From Ifrita kowaldi (Eukaryota; Chordata; Aves; Passeriformes; Cinclosomatidae), in the NCBI GenBank assembly GCA_013398055.1, contig VZRS01006705.1, forward strand, positions 334,730 to 398,729: DNA of 64,000 nt, written 5' to 3'. The translations under genes and the position numbers were made by a program. How positions within the stretch are numbered: the stretch's first letter is position 1; every line of letters starts with the position of its first letter. Below, piece after piece: positions 38,472-52,400 of this stretch. The notes beneath the pieces are model-generated. The model was not told where the DNA came from, searched no databases, and was given only the letters and a program-made list of their open reading frames with translations.

Positions 38472-41400
38472 TCAATAGTTCGATAATACTTCTTTAATTT
38501 TGAGAGAACAAAATATCTGTTAAGCCAGGTAGTTTTGCCTTTCTTGCTTAAATCTTGCTGGTGTAGAAGGCAAAATTAATTCCTTAGTTCTGTAAAGGGC
38601 TCCAGGGGGAAAAATTTCCTTTCATTTTTTGGCACAAGCTCTTTGATAATGCAATTTCTCCCTAGAATATGAAAAATCTAGAATATTAGCTTTTAAAATA
38701 TAGTATTTTAGTCCAGGAAAGATGAGTTTTTGGAGAGCATTGGAATGTGCATGGACATTTGGCTGAAAGATGGCAAAGTGGGAGAAAATGTTTTTCTGAC
38801 ATGCTAACTAAAGTGCACATGATGAAGGACTTAATCATTGTGCACTAGTAAAATAAGGGGAGAAAACATTTTATGGTTTTCCATTCATAGCATTGTATTA
38901 GAAAAAAAAAAAGATTCTTTTCATTTGTTACATAAGTTTGGCCATATTTTTCATGGTTATAGATTTAGATGGGCCAGAAGGTTGGACCAGAATAACACGA
39001 TGTTTTAATCTTTAATATAAAATGCTGAAAAAGATGTTTGGTCTTGCATGTCTTCCCTTTGCAGGAAATACAGTTCTTGCTAAGTGGTAAGGGTGGTATA
39101 ATGAATTCCAGCAAATCATTCACTTTCAAGCCATAGTTCATACCAAATACATAAAGTTGGATATCCCAAGCCAGACATATGAAAGCAGAACATCTTATAT
39201 GTGGAAGTCTGGGAGTACAATGACAATGTGTTGGCATTTATAATTCTTTAATGTAAACCAGCAAACTGGTAATGTACTTCTGACTATTTTTTGCTTCGGT
39301 TTATTAATATGTAATCATACTTTACTTGAGCAGTGTTTTGTTAAAAATGGTGAAAAAAGTATTGTTAGAGAAACTAGGGGAAAACGAAAGGATTCTGGCC
39401 CTTATGTATGATGTTACTGTCACAATACACTCTGCTTCCTTGCAAGAACTCTAGAAACAGTCAGAAATGGCATGTCTTGAAGGCAACAGCTTGTTAGCTT
39501 TTTAGAAACACATTTACAAGGGGCTTAGGTTTGGGGGTTTTTTTGAGAGAAAAGACTGACTCTAGGACAGTCTTCCTGAATTGAGAATACATTTAAATCC
39601 TGTGTAGTACGCCCACTGAATTCATGTTGATGTGCTATGATAATCCATTTTCTGTAGAGGAAGTTGGTCATTGCTTATGAATATGCAAGTAGAAAAAACT
39701 TCTAAATTAACTGATTACAGAAGATCAGTTAGAAATGGTCATTCTGTCTAATAATGCAGTTTTGTATTTGATTTCATTCTGGACTGTGAATTCTGTTATA
39801 ATTTATAACTGTACTTTTCTCCAATTAAATTAGTTTAAGTTTGGTACCCTGAAGGTTCTTTCCTTCAGAAGATACTGTTGGGGTAAAGAAATAAATGTCT
39901 CAAAAGACATAAAGAAATAAATAAACTCAGGATGGTTTTCAAAAGATCTCTTCATTTCCCCAAATGGAAGAGGGCTGAAGATACATTTTCTTTCCTTTTT
40001 ATTCGTCTAAGTTTCAGCCTATATTTGTTTCAAAACCTCTCTTTGTTTTACTCATTCTTTACATTCTTTTATGTCTGTGTTTCCTTGCTATCTTCTATTT
40101 CAGTTCCTCAGGCATATCTGCTCTTTTTTAGAGATAACTACAGAAATATAATTCAAATTTAGTCAGCATCTTGAGTCTTTTGTTTGCAGTATAAGTGTTT
40201 GTACAGTTTTACTTGAACTTTGCCATATACCAATCTTCCCAGAGATGCAGCTTTTACATTCATAAAGGAACCAAATGAGTGTTCTCATGCTGCTTTTTGG
40301 GAAGAGATAACTAATTTGCAATAATTTTTCTGGTAGGGTAGACAAGTAATTGTGATTTTCAATATCTTATGATTTACACAATGGTATTCTGTAAATGTTT
40401 TCTTTAGGGACTGTATTTCCAAGGTCTTATAAACCCTCTTGTAGTACAGATGTGAAAATAAAGATGGCGATACTGCTCTCGCAACAGTGAGATCCATTGT
40501 GTTATACATTGATTTTAATTTGCGGGATTTTGGAAGGGGAAAAATGGTTAGAAGAAAACAGTTCTGCCTGTGCCACCCAACGATAAACGCTCAAGGGATG
40601 TTAGTGGATGCTGTCCAAAACATTAGCTGTGAAGGTTCTGCCTTTTTGCTGTAGCTAAAATTACTTGTGTTGACAGGAAAGGAAAAACCACAAGAGCTGA
40701 TAAGAGTGAAAGACTTGCTATTTGAAAGGGACTCTCGAGGTAAAGCATTAACAGTGGTCTGTTCTCTGGTGCACTGAGGGTCTGAGGAGTTGAGGCCTGT
40801 TCACACTGCCATCAAGGCATGGTAAGTGAGTCTTTAGGTAAAAGATGCATGTGCCTATGTCTTGTGGGGGAATTATTCTTGTCTTCATGCTTTGTTCCTT
40901 TTACTTGCCATGTCTAGTTAAATATGTACACCTCTGGCAGCCACCTTCCGGGGGAAAAAGTGCAGTGTACTCACATGTAGAAACTAATGATGAGTGCATT
41001 GGATTCACTAACCCAGAATTTATTGTGTGCTGAGGGAATTAAGAAATTCCCTCTTGGATCAGGTAAAGGTATCATCTGCTTTCTGAGAGAGCTGTGCTGA
41101 GAGGTCTGGAAAGAAACAAAACTTGCTCTAATCCCATAGCAAAGTAGGACAAGAAATGCTTACGCGTGCCAAGTCTTCAGGAGATTAATTAGATAGTAGG
41201 CAGTTGTAGCTTTTAAGGGTCTGATTATCTTCTAAGAGAGCTCTGTGGGAGAACCAGGCAGACTCTTTCAGGAAGAGTGCACAACATAAAAATGTTCTCC
41301 TGGGCTTGGCTTCACAGATTCTGGATTTCCTGAGCACCCTTAACTTACCAAAATCAGCTCTTAACTGCTCCTGCAGCAGGGAATAGAAAAAATTTGTAGT

Positions 41401-44400
41401 AACCCTCGGAAGCTGAGTTTACTCCTTTTGTGGGTGAACGGTATTTGAGGGGCAGTATTGCATTTATTCTAGGTGAATGCAGAAGAGTGTTCTCCATGTG
41501 TCAGATTTGCTGGGATCTCTTCTAGAGTTGTTTTGGGTATTAGATCATTTATCAAGAATCCCACTATGTAGCCAGTGGAAGAAAAAAGGGACAATAATTT
41601 CATGCAAGACATAAGATGCTTTTCTGAAAGCAGAATTAATTTCTTATTATGCTGTTTCCCTGCTCTGTATTTTCTTGCTAATTCAAGGCCTTCAGGTGTT
41701 TGGGATTTCGACTAAGTGTTTATAAGATATTCTAATTTCTGTATCCAGGTTTCACAGCCTCTTGCCAAAAATAAAAATTAAAATAAATACTGACAATCCC
41801 AAGCTTTGCTTTGTGCAGGCGGTTTTATCTGGTGTTCACAGTAGTAGAGCACACGAGGTCTGTAAATTCTTTGGTTGTATTTGCAATGACAGAAGTGCTC
41901 CAGAGTTGAACTGTTTTTTGAAATGTTAAGTTTCGATGTTTGCTTGGGCCCAAAAATGATCATTTCAAGAAGATCACTCCAGAAAGTTGTTCCAGTGGTG
42001 CTTTGGGGGAGAGGGATATGAAGAACCTGTGAAAACAAGATGACAAGTAGATGGCGTGTAGGTTTACAGTGATTGATTTGAAGCTGCAGCCTGTAGGATG
42101 TTTAAGTGCTGGCTGCTAAGAAACTGAAGCCTTTGAAGTTGTTATAACACTCCAGCCCTGCAAATACTGTGAAAAATATCTGTTGATAGAAAGATGTGAG
42201 CATATGGTAGATAATTATCCTGTGCCTTTTTCTGTGAGCAATTTCCCTGTGGTGGCCTATGAAGAGTAGAGCAAAGAGGGGACTGAAACCAGATATGCCA
42301 GTTTCTACACTAATGGTGTAACTACTGGGCCAGGATCTTCTCTGTATTTATGTGGAGGATAAGTGCTAATATCACACTGTGATCTTTCTAATTTCAGGTA
42401 AAAACTTATATTGGTACTGATTTTAAGCCACCGTAGGATGCAAGTTGTGTGCATGTGGTGTGCAGAGATATAAACAAAATGCAAATCTGTACTTAACATT
42501 ATTCTTTATGATAATTCTGGATGAAAGATGATATAGAAATGCATTACCACTGTTATGGGCTTGGGAGGTTTTGTTTACTGACATTTTCTCATGAAAGTTA
42601 ATTTCTTGCTTAGAAATATAAAAGTACACTAACTTAAAATAAGATCTTGCTGTTATTTCCTGTAGTATAGCCAGGAAAAACAGTTACAATCTGTCTTCTT
42701 TAAAATCACATTCCTGGAAGATATTCTGGCAACCTGGGTATTTAAACACATTTCAAAGAAAAACAACTTCAAATCAATTAGAAATTGTTACCGTATTTCC
42801 TTTCTGATAGTGTAGAATTGTATTTTGCTGCAGACATTGCCTGGAGTTATGAAATAAGCAATAACCTGTGAAGTAGTGTATGAATTAGCAGCTTTATGGA
42901 GCATGAGGCCCATGTTATTGTGAAAAAAAAATGGGGAGTAGGTAATCATGGACAGTGAGTAGTTTGCATAGGTTCTTGATTAGCTTTTTTGGAAGGATAA
43001 AGGAAAGACTACAAAGCACAAAATGTTCCGGAACAAAATTTAAATGTGGTTTCTTTGCCAGAAGTTGAATAGTATGGCAGCTTTGGAAAGCTAAACTCTG
43101 CACGTCTGCTAATAGGCCTGAGAAGTTACTTTGTTGGGGGTTTCTCACTTGCCTCACCTGTAAGATCTCCGTAGAACTGATACTGTCAGGCTGCAAATTT
43201 TCCTTGTCTGTTCTGGAAATCCAGTTGGTGTCATTGCTGCTCATTTAAATGAGTTACTGTTGAAATGGCTTAAATTGCACCCTGTGGGTGGCCTTGTAAC
43301 AGCTCTACTTTGCCTTTTATACTGACTTCATGTGGATTCATTTTCTCAACTCTTTGGTCATGTTTGATTGTCAAAAAACCTTACCCTATCAAACTGTTCA
43401 CTTACTATGCAGCCAGCTTCTCTCAGCAGACAGGATCAGGAGCCAGGGAATTCTTAGATTGAATTTGCAGCCCGAAAAAAATCTCTGAGGTTATGCTTCT
43501 TAGTGAAAATCAATGCTCCTTGGTGCGATTGTTTAACTTAATATCTGGCAGATCATCAGTACAGATCTCCTGAATCACTTGGATTTCTCCAGTGTAGATA
43601 CAGTTTGATGGCCCCCACGGGCTGTTAATCTCTGTATAATAATTGAATACTGTTTTTCCATTCCTACTGCCACACAACATGAGCTAGAGGGCAAATTTAG
43701 TGAATGTATGTGCTATTGTTTAATCACTTTAAGGTCTAGATAACTGTTTTCTTGAATATCTTGTCCTGAAACTTTGTCCTGTAATGGAAAAAGTCAGCCA
43801 GGAAAACCTCTGCCATGAAGGGGCATTTAACTTCCTTATGTTGAATTGCTTACTTATGGATAGGTAAATAGTTATTGGCCATCTTCTCTATGACAGTAGC
43901 TACAACTGTGTGGGCAGTGATGCTTATGGAGTCTGGTCTCTATTATGTGGAAGTTCTCATTCCATTGCTTTTTCTGAAGGCCATTTTGAATTCATTTCTG
44001 TAGATCATTTTTCATTCATTCCCTAACTGGAAAAATGGGGATTACCCAGTTGTCACAGATGACATTACCAGGCTTTCGTGTCCACGAGAATATACAGTCA
44101 TCTTTGGATGCTATTAGAACTGCTACTGAAACTTGTGTAGCTCTTAAGGGGAGGCAACAATTGATCTTTTTAGAAAATGAAAGTTACACAAGTTGCAGTA
44201 TGGCAAAGCCATAAAAAATTGCTGAAATTAAAAACTAAAAGGTTGAAATTAAGATCTGATGCATGAAGTTGCTCCTAGTGTTAGTGGAGATCATAGAGGG
44301 ACATGCAAACAGTGTCTAGACTGAAGAGAATTGTTTAATTGAGCCTCCATCTGTGTGCTCAGAAATGACAGGTAAGTTCTTAAATGATACGCTGAAAAAA

Positions 44401-47400
44401 TGATAACATTAAAGAAGACCCTGCCCAGTCTGAGTTATGCATGTCAGCCTTCATGTGAGATCAGCATGAATGCAGAACTAGTTGCAGATGCAGTTTGGGT
44501 TGATTTGTACTTGTATATTGTTGTACAGTGGGCCACTTTCGGTCTAACTGGCTAACTATTGAGTAACTTAGAGAGTTTGCACTGCAGAGTTCATTTAAAG
44601 ATATCTATTGGCAAAAAAGGCAAGGGGTTGTATCCAAGTCTGGATTTCTTTATTTTAAATGCAGTAATGATTGTTCTGTTAAATTTTATTAACTCTCTGG
44701 AAAGTCTGCAGAAATCTCATTTCAAATTAGACAGGATTTATTGAGTGAAATACGTAACTTAGTCTGTCAATACACCAGTCACTGTCATCATTTTTTTCTC
44801 TGTAAAATTCATTTTATTCTCAGTTTTATAGCAAATTCAGAAAAAAATCTTCTCTTTTCAGCATGCACGTGATTTTGGTAAAATGATAATGTGTAGATTT
44901 GTGAGCAAGACAGAAGATTTTGAAATAAGCCACAGAAAACTTTAAGTCTTTTTCTATATATATAATTGCTTGTTATTTCTGTATTTGGGTTTTTCGTACC
45001 TTCTTGGCTTCAGTGATCTGTGTTCTTATTTCCAGGGTTTTTTTAAAGTTGTAACAACCAAACCTCGTATTCTTGAAGTTGCATCAGATCTTAATACTTA
45101 TACAAGGCCTGAGTTTTGTAGCAGAACTTGAAGCCATGAAACACAAACACCAGAAGCTCACTCTGTACTTCTAATGTTTTAAATCTTCTTATGTACAATC
45201 TCTTAAGTGCTGGATTGGCTAGAGCTGGAATACAGCCTTCAGACAAGCCACCAGAAAATGAAGCACACTTAGTTACTGCTCTTTTTACTCCAAGTTTAAC
45301 ATTTTGCTGATTTCCAAAGTCTAATAGTGAATACAATACTGCATTGCTAAATAAAATCTTACTTAGAAGATCCTTTTCCTCTAAAGAAGGTCACCTTACT
45401 ATTGCAGGGACACTACTCTCATCAACTAAAGTGACTAATTGTGTGTCCTCAGAAGAATCTCTATGACGCTGAAATTGTAGCAGTGTAGACACTCTAAAAG
45501 GGGTAAATTTGACAAATCAAATTCTGCCTTAGATTTCAACAGTGTATTTTGCAGATAGTTGTTTACTTTATCTCTGATTTCAAAAATAGAAGGAAGATTA
45601 AAGAAGGTGCTGTTTGAGAACAGTATAACACCTGTTTTGACATCCTGTTGAAATTGGATTACAGTAAAGTTGTTTAAAAGTATTTTCAGGTGAATGAACC
45701 TAGTGCTTAGGGCAAATAAGTTACACTAAGAAATGTAAAAAGAAATTTCATACATAAACATGGCATTGTATTCAGTAGTGGTTGTGTTAAAATTTACGAG
45801 TTTAGATCTTCTGAAAAGTACAGCCCTTCTGCAAAGTTAACAAAATGGATGGAAATGTGGTGGCCAAATGCCAAATAACAAGCACGGCAATAGTATAATT
45901 CTAAAGCTAAGAATGGTTTATATAAATCAGAACTTGTGTTTCAGAAACTTTGTGTAGCTCTTGTAAGTTTATTCTTTCATCAGTGAGAATCCGTTGCAAT
46001 TCATGTATGTCCTGGGTGCGTAGTTGAATTGTTCTTCAGGTGATTTGTTTTTATAACCAGTTTGTACTTTGAAACTTGAGTTGCTGAATGAAGGGTATTT
46101 AGTAAGGATCCTACAGTCAAATCATTCATTTTAATTCCTGTATCTTTAAGGCAGTGCAGAATAAACGCTGTTTTCACGCAGTGTTCTTGAATTCTTTGAA
46201 AAGAGCACTACTTCAGCTCTGTGCTGCACAAATGACAATGGATTTCCTCTTGCTCTTTTTTTGTTCTGTAGTGTAACGTTATTTAAAAAACAAAAGGTTC
46301 GGTTGCATTTAGGTCAGTTATTAAAATACTGTTGGTCATTTCCTTTGACAGAACATTTCTATTGTGTTATACCAATGTCATTAGGAGGAAAGGTTATTCC
46401 CACTTTTCTAGCTGATATCAATACATACAGGCATATTACATCCTCTGGCTTTCTGGAAATGCTTTATTTGAGCAGCAGCTTGGGAACAGGAAATTTAAGG
46501 TTATATGCAGTCTGGTTTCAGACTGCGTGATAGAAAATATGTTTCCTAGAAGATGCTGTCTACCTCACAGATTTTCTCTAGTATTTTGTAGATTTGGATA
46601 AGCTTAAATGGGTTCAAGTTGCAAACAAGTTTTCGCCAGCTGTAGGTGGCAGACAAGGTAGAACAAGGCTCTCAGTCACTCTGTAGTACTTGAGGAACTT
46701 ACATGAATTGCATTAGTATGTCTCCAATTCACCAATTCCTCTGGAATGTAGTTTACCTTTTAATACATGGCCATGGTAATATTCCTGTTTTATAGGTGTT
46801 CCTACTGTCTGTAAGGGGGAGAAAACAGAGTACTTTTACATCAAGCCGTGGTCAAATGTGAAGTCTGTGACACTGGGGTAACTTCTAAAGGCAGAGGTTC
46901 AAGGATGGCCTTTTAGCTGTGCTGAGCAGCCCTTTCTACCAGAATCAGAGTGACCAGGAGGAGTACAGTCCAGTCCTGTAGCTGTTCATGCATGTAAAAC
47001 ACAGCAATACATACTTCGTGTTGCTTTCACCGACAAATTAGACTGGTATGGTTTAAGTGATGATGCTGAAAATGAGAAATTGATTTTGATAACATCTTCA
47101 TATGTATTACTTCAGTGGGAAAAAATACTAAGTTGTGGGAAGAGAAACACTTGAGATAGTAAGCCGTCATACGCGTACACTGAAGTCTGTATAAAATTAT
47201 TCCATAGGGACATATCTAAAGTCATCAGAAATAATAAAAATTATAACCCTTTTTAATGGAAATAGCCACTGCAGTTAGAGATCCGGCCACAAGTAAATTT
47301 CTTTGTAGAGCTGAAGCATGGTGCCTGGTGAGTAACTGATTAAGCTTTCTATCTGCCTTTCCAGGGTATCAGAAGATAAAATTTGTACACAAACTCATTC

Positions 47401-47484
47401 ATTTCTTTTCAGGCCAGAGCTGTGGAGTCTCACCTTGCTGAGATCCTGTTTCAGTTTGAGCTTTTTTTAAACCTCTTCATAAAG

Positions 47485-47647
47485 CTAAAAATAGCTGAGA
47501 TTGGAAGGAGCCTTCAGATAGAGATCGCTAGCCCAGCTGCCCTGCCTGGGCAGGACCAGATAGATCAGGCTGTCCAGGTCCTTGTGCAGTCCAGTTTTGG
47601 GTATGTCTGAGGACAGAGACTCAACAACTTCTCTGTGAAACCTGTTC
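47485..47647 (-). mobile_element. CR1 LINE 3' fragment, antisense
   Basis: The + strand shows the reverse complement of a CR1 3' region: GAGATTGGAAGGAGCCTTCA, CTGCCTGGGCAGGACCA, CAGGCTGTCCAGGTCC, then the ACTCAACAACTTCTCTGTGA and CCTGTTC block. It is cut off exactly where a 13-bp tandem repeat begins. It is moderately diverged. Confidence 0.85.
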
Positions 47648-47686
47648 ACTTGTGTTTATTACTTGTGTTTATTACTTGTATTTATT
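47648..47686. repeat. 13-bp tandem repeat, 3 copies
   Basis: ACTTGTGTTTATT occurs twice, and a third unit differs by one base (ACTTGTATTTATT). It abuts the end of the antisense CR1 fragment, so the expansion sits on that element's broken edge. Confidence 0.95.
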
Positions 47687-47989
47687 TCTTTCTCTGTTAC
47701 ACAAAATATAAATTTGTTTATGAAATGTCTGTAACTTAACAGGAAGAAGTAACGTGCCACCCAACTACACTGAATACAAATATGGATAAGAAATTTCATG
47801 AAGCTACTATATCTTCACTTAGTTGTAAAATGCAGACATCTTTGCTAGTTCTGAGTTTCTTAACTGTACAATTAATGCAATTTAAAATTCTGTTGCAGCT
47901 AGTTTATTGTCAAATGTCTGTGTGATATACAGCCTTCTAGTACCTGAATGGGCCCTCAAGAGAACTGGAAAGGGAGTTTTGAGCATGGA

Positions 47990-48240
47990 GTGGTGGGATG
48001 GCTTTGAATTGAAATAGGGTAAATTAAAATTAGATATAAGGAAGCAATTATTTACTGTGAGGGTGGCAAGGCACTGGAACAGGTTGCACAGAGAAGTTGT
48101 GGGTACCCCATCCTTGGAAGTGTTGAAGGCCAGGCTGGAAGGTGCTTTGAGCACCCTGGTCTAGTGGAAGGTGTTCCTTTCCTGTACTACATGATCTTTG
48201 AAGTCCCTACCAACCCAAACTATTCCATGATTCTATGAAA
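47990..48240 (+). mobile_element. CR1 LINE 3' end, sense
   Basis: The CR1 3' region runs on the + strand: TTTACTGTGAGGGTGGCAAG, GCACTGGAACAGGTTGC, CCATCCTTGGAAGTGTTGAA, CAAGGCCAGG-like and ACCCTGGTCTAGTGGAAGG blocks, ending with CCAACCCAAACTATTCC and the terminal ATGATTCTATGA that marks the 3' end of avian CR1. The reverse-transcriptase ORF is missing or reduced to remnants at the left edge, as expected from 5' truncation. Confidence 0.93.
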
Positions 48241-49274
48241 TGCAGATTAATTTTGCTTATACTCAAAGCTCACCAAAAGCCACATGACTGTGTTAACATG
48301 CTCTGAGGTTGTATCAAGAAAACCTCATGAAGATCCAAGAGCAAAGCATATGAGCACTTAAGTACTTTCAGTCAGTGCTGTCTCATGTCCTAATAGCATG
48401 GACTGCAGAGTGAGTCCTCATTTGCCTTTCACATAGGTCCATTTTTGGTCATGTAGATGCAGGCATGCAGCATTGGTCTCATTAGGTATGGTTTGTAACA
48501 CCAAATACTGCCTGAATAAAGCTTACTGTGCATTGACGACTGATCTAAGCCCATTAAAGGAGTGATAACATTGCTACTGACACAGTTACCTTAATTGTAT
48601 TATCATTTTTATTTCTGTTGGGTGTATTTCTTGAAACACAGCGAACCTGTAATAAAAATTTCTGCCAGGCATATTAAGGAGACTTCTGTGTACAGATGAC
48701 ATTTGTGTTAAGGGGATGAGTCAAGGTTATTCTAGTGAAGAGACGGTTAAGGTGAAATAAATCACAAGGTCAAGGCAAGAGAAGAGAACCCATTTGCTCT
48801 ACCACTGTGAATGTAGCCACTATTTGAGGTAATGGAGCAGAGCAGTTTCTGCAGTTAATGTTAATTTGCCATGTTGACTTGATTGACTGCTTTTTGAATC
48901 AGTTACTGTGCAAGGTGGTACTTACCTAATCCTTATGTATTTCCTATCAGTTTTAATTTAATTTGAACTTTTCCAGTTCTCAGATGCAACAGTATAATTT
49001 TAGAAAATAATAGAATGATAATTTGGCCCTATATAAGCCTGGTAGTAGCCCTGTTATCAGTTTTGTGGTAGGTCTCCTATTCGTCATTAAGCTTCTGCTG
49101 TTTCACCTGGTTTTCTTCCACAGCTTGGTAGAACCTTGGTATTTTAATATTGTGGTTTAGCTTTGTCACAAAGGTTCCACATGCATATGTGCCTCTGGTA
49201 TCAGTATGGAAGGGGGATTGCTTGTCTTTTATTGCTGTAAACAGTTTTGGTCTTTGTTCTTTTCTATTCAACAG

Positions 49275-49469
49275 AATTTAGCTTCCTGGAATCCTTCAAA
49301 CCCTGAATGCCTCCTGCTTGTTGTGAAAGAGCTTGTGCAGCAGTATCACCAATTTCAGTGCAGCCGATTGCGGGAGAGCTCTCGCCTCATGTTTGAGTAT
49401 CAGACTTTACTTGAAGAGCCCCAGTATGGAGAAAACATGGAAATCTATGCTGGCAAAAAAAACAACTGG
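49275..49469 (+). CDS. BABAM2: BABAM2 exon 5 (residues 101-165)
   Basis: A 195-base exon (65 codons, phase 0 at both ends) between TTCAACAG and TGG|GTAAGC. It encodes NLASWNPSNPECLLLVVKEL, then VQQYHQFQC, a RLRESSRLMFEYQTLLEE helix, and QYGENMEIYAGKKNNW. This is the C-terminal part of the first UEV-like domain and the linker after it, and it matches the family essentially residue for residue. Skipping the exon would remove 65 residues but keep the frame. Confidence 0.98.
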
Positions 49470-52400
49470 GTAAGCTCTTATTTCACCTAAAACGCTTTTA
49501 GCAAATACAACTCTTGCTTCAGAAAACTTAAGTTCTTACTGTGGATCTCCATGCTTTCTGTTTCCAATGGAGAAAACTCCTGTTTGACTCCAGCTCATTT
49601 TCTATGCTCCCTGTTTGGTATGTTGCTGTATTCCATTACCTTGGCTGAACCAGATTTCCAGGTGAGAACTGGTTTTGAACCTGCTGTTCATTCGTCTGGT
49701 TTATAGGTGAAAACTTTGAAACTATTGAAAAGCCTGTGCTGTGTTTGGAGGGCGCAGTACAATGTTAATGTGGAAGTTTGAGTTAGCTTTGAAGATTTGA
49801 GAGGCAGAATAACAGTGTTAGTATGACACCCTGCCAGCCTACCAGCCTGCTTAGGGGTAGGATGTATTAGGGTGTGTTTCCACATTGTGATTGAGTTGAT
49901 TTAATTGGTAGCTGCAATTGCCAGTGTCTCTCTTGTGCTTGTGTAAGCTGAGATGAGTTGTTCCAGGAACCTAAACTGGAGAAGAGAAACTAAGCCAACT
50001 AATTTTTTGCAAGAGGAGGCAAGATGGGCTAGAGCAGTGACTTTGTAGGGACATGCTTTCATACGACAGTCAGACATTAAACAGGCTTATCTGTTTCCTG
50101 AGGCTATATCCCATATTCCCGCATGGGAAATGTGCCATGCTGTATAGAAACACACTGTATATACCATCTCTAAGACGTGGCCATTGGCAATGTAGACATT
50201 TTGGTTACTGTGTGAATTGATTTTTTTTTAATCAATCTCTGCCACAGAGTAAGCTTTGGAAAAACCAGGGTTTTCTTCTGCTGGTAATATATTTCTCGTG
50301 GGAAGTTTGGAGTAAGATATGTCAGGAAATATCTAATGGTGTTTATGATGAACTTGTTTCTTGCTTTCAGAAGTAGCATACTCTTGAGATAAGCAGTCCT
50401 TCAGAAGCAGTATCTTCTGAAATAGGTGCAGTCTGAAAATTGATGAAAATTCAGCAGTCCTATTATCAAGGCCTAGAATTCAACTTCGTGTCACTTCAAT
50501 CATCCTTAAATTACAGGTGATGCAAGGATGTTTACTTTACAACTCACACATTCGTCTGGTTTTCTTTCCTTAGACAAGTCATCTAGGCTTTTTTTATTTG
50601 AACCCATGTTTAATTTTCTTCATCAAAGAAATTCAGACCTCTTTTTTTTTTCAATGTTTATAGATCAGAATATTTGATTGAAATTAACTTATTCACAGAT
50701 GTTACTGTCTGTAGCTTGCATGACAAACAACGTGCTATATCTCTAAATTTCACCAGACTGGTTCATTGAAGTGCAGAAGGCTTTCTGAGCTGTACTGAGA
50801 TTTTGTCATAGTTTTTGCCAGTTGCAAAAATTCCACTAAGATTGTAGAAAACTGGGGGTTTTCTTCCTTTTTCAGAGGAAAGACATAGCTACTCAAGTAG
50901 CTTTCGAATCTTTTCTCAGTCTTTGGTAACTGAATAAAGAACTTTCTTTTCTTTAATTTTAAATGCTGTCTTAATTAAAAATATTCCAGTAAAATAAATC
51001 TTAAATACATTTTCAGTCAAATCCTTTTCATCATTGCAGAGCTATTTTAGATTTTTCGGTAGTGTGAGCTTTTTCCAAGTCTTCATTCTCTCAAGAAGAC
51101 TCTTGAGAGTCTTGAAGATTCTATGAACTTGCTATACATGACAGAGGTTTGTTTACTAGTGTCCTAAAATGAAACTGTGAAACTAACTTGTGTAGTTCTC
51201 TTTCCTGTTCTTTACAACTGTTTTGTTAGCCTCAAGGATCAGCGAAATAGGAGTGTTGTTCTAAAAAGCAGGAGGTAAACGGCCTTTTATCTCCTGTGCC
51301 TAGAAGTCATTGAAATTCGTGTTGTTGCTGTCTCTCAAGGTTCAATAGTAGTTCAGCAGATTTTTGAAATAATCAAGTATGAGCCTTGCACAGTGTTATG
51401 AAAGCAATCATCTTAGGTGCGTGAGTTAAAAAAACTTTGAAGAGAAGGCCTGAATTCAGCACTGTGTCCCAAAATGGAATAGAAATTTGCTCTTATACCT
51501 TTGTTCCTCTATCTCCAGTTTCCTATAGTGCAAGTCGCCAAGATATGTGACGAACTGACAAACTATAATCTAGCTTACTAGCTTCATGTTGGCTGAGTAC
51601 CAGGGATGCAGGAGACATTAAATATCTAATTGCTCAGGGCTGTGGCCAGAAATTCTTCTGTCTCAACCTGATGCCTGTATCCAGCTGGTTGGGGCTGGGA
51701 TGGTGAGCACCATGGACAGGGGCTGCTCCCTGTCCAGACAGAACACTTTGGAAGTATTAGTTTGCAAAATAATCTTGATTGAATTACATGAAAGATCTAG
51801 ACTATCTGGAGCAGCTGATGATCAGAGCAGCCAATGGTCAGAGGCCATTCCTCTGTTCAGTGGCCATCCCAGTTAATCAGACTTGGTATTATATGACAAA
51901 TAATTTTCTGGATTTTGTGACAAATGTTATATGGCATTTTTTGGAAGTCCAGAAGAGAAGCACTGTCTGAAATATCCATTTCACTCTGGATAAAAAGTGA
52001 GGGGTCTGACTGTCATCGTAGAAGTCTTCATGTTATACGTGCGCAAGAAGTTGGTGATTTTTCTGCATACATCAGTAATTCAGCAGCTGAAAGTTGGCAT
52101 CTCTCCTCACAAGTGGTGTAATCAGGAAAGGTTTCACAGTTGGACGTTAATATACATTCCCTTTTTGTTGCAAAGTGTTTCTATGAGCAATTTCTTTGCC
52201 TGTCTTTTGTGACTGCCAGAAACAAACTTAAAGGGCAGTTCTCAGCTAGCTGGTGTAAGTGTGGATTACAGCCCAACATCGCACAAACCCTTTTGGCAAA
52301 TGATATAACTTGAAAGGTACCATTGGAAAGATTTAAGTTTTATTCCAGATCTTGTTTTTTCTTGTTTAGTGACTTAGAGATAGCATGAGTTATCTCTAGT

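Larger units (their letters stand above)
32703..49274 (+). other. BABAM2: BABAM2 intron 4 (16.6 kb)
   Basis: Begins GTAAGT and ends TTCAACAG. It contains minus-strand CR1 fragments at 37764-37835 and 47485-47647, a plus-strand CR1 3' end at 47990-48240, a 13-bp tandem at 47648-47686, an A13 run at 38459-38471 and an alternating TA/TG stretch around 37434-37485. The rest is AT-rich sequence with scattered short open frames and no recognisable gene or RNA. Confidence 0.9.
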
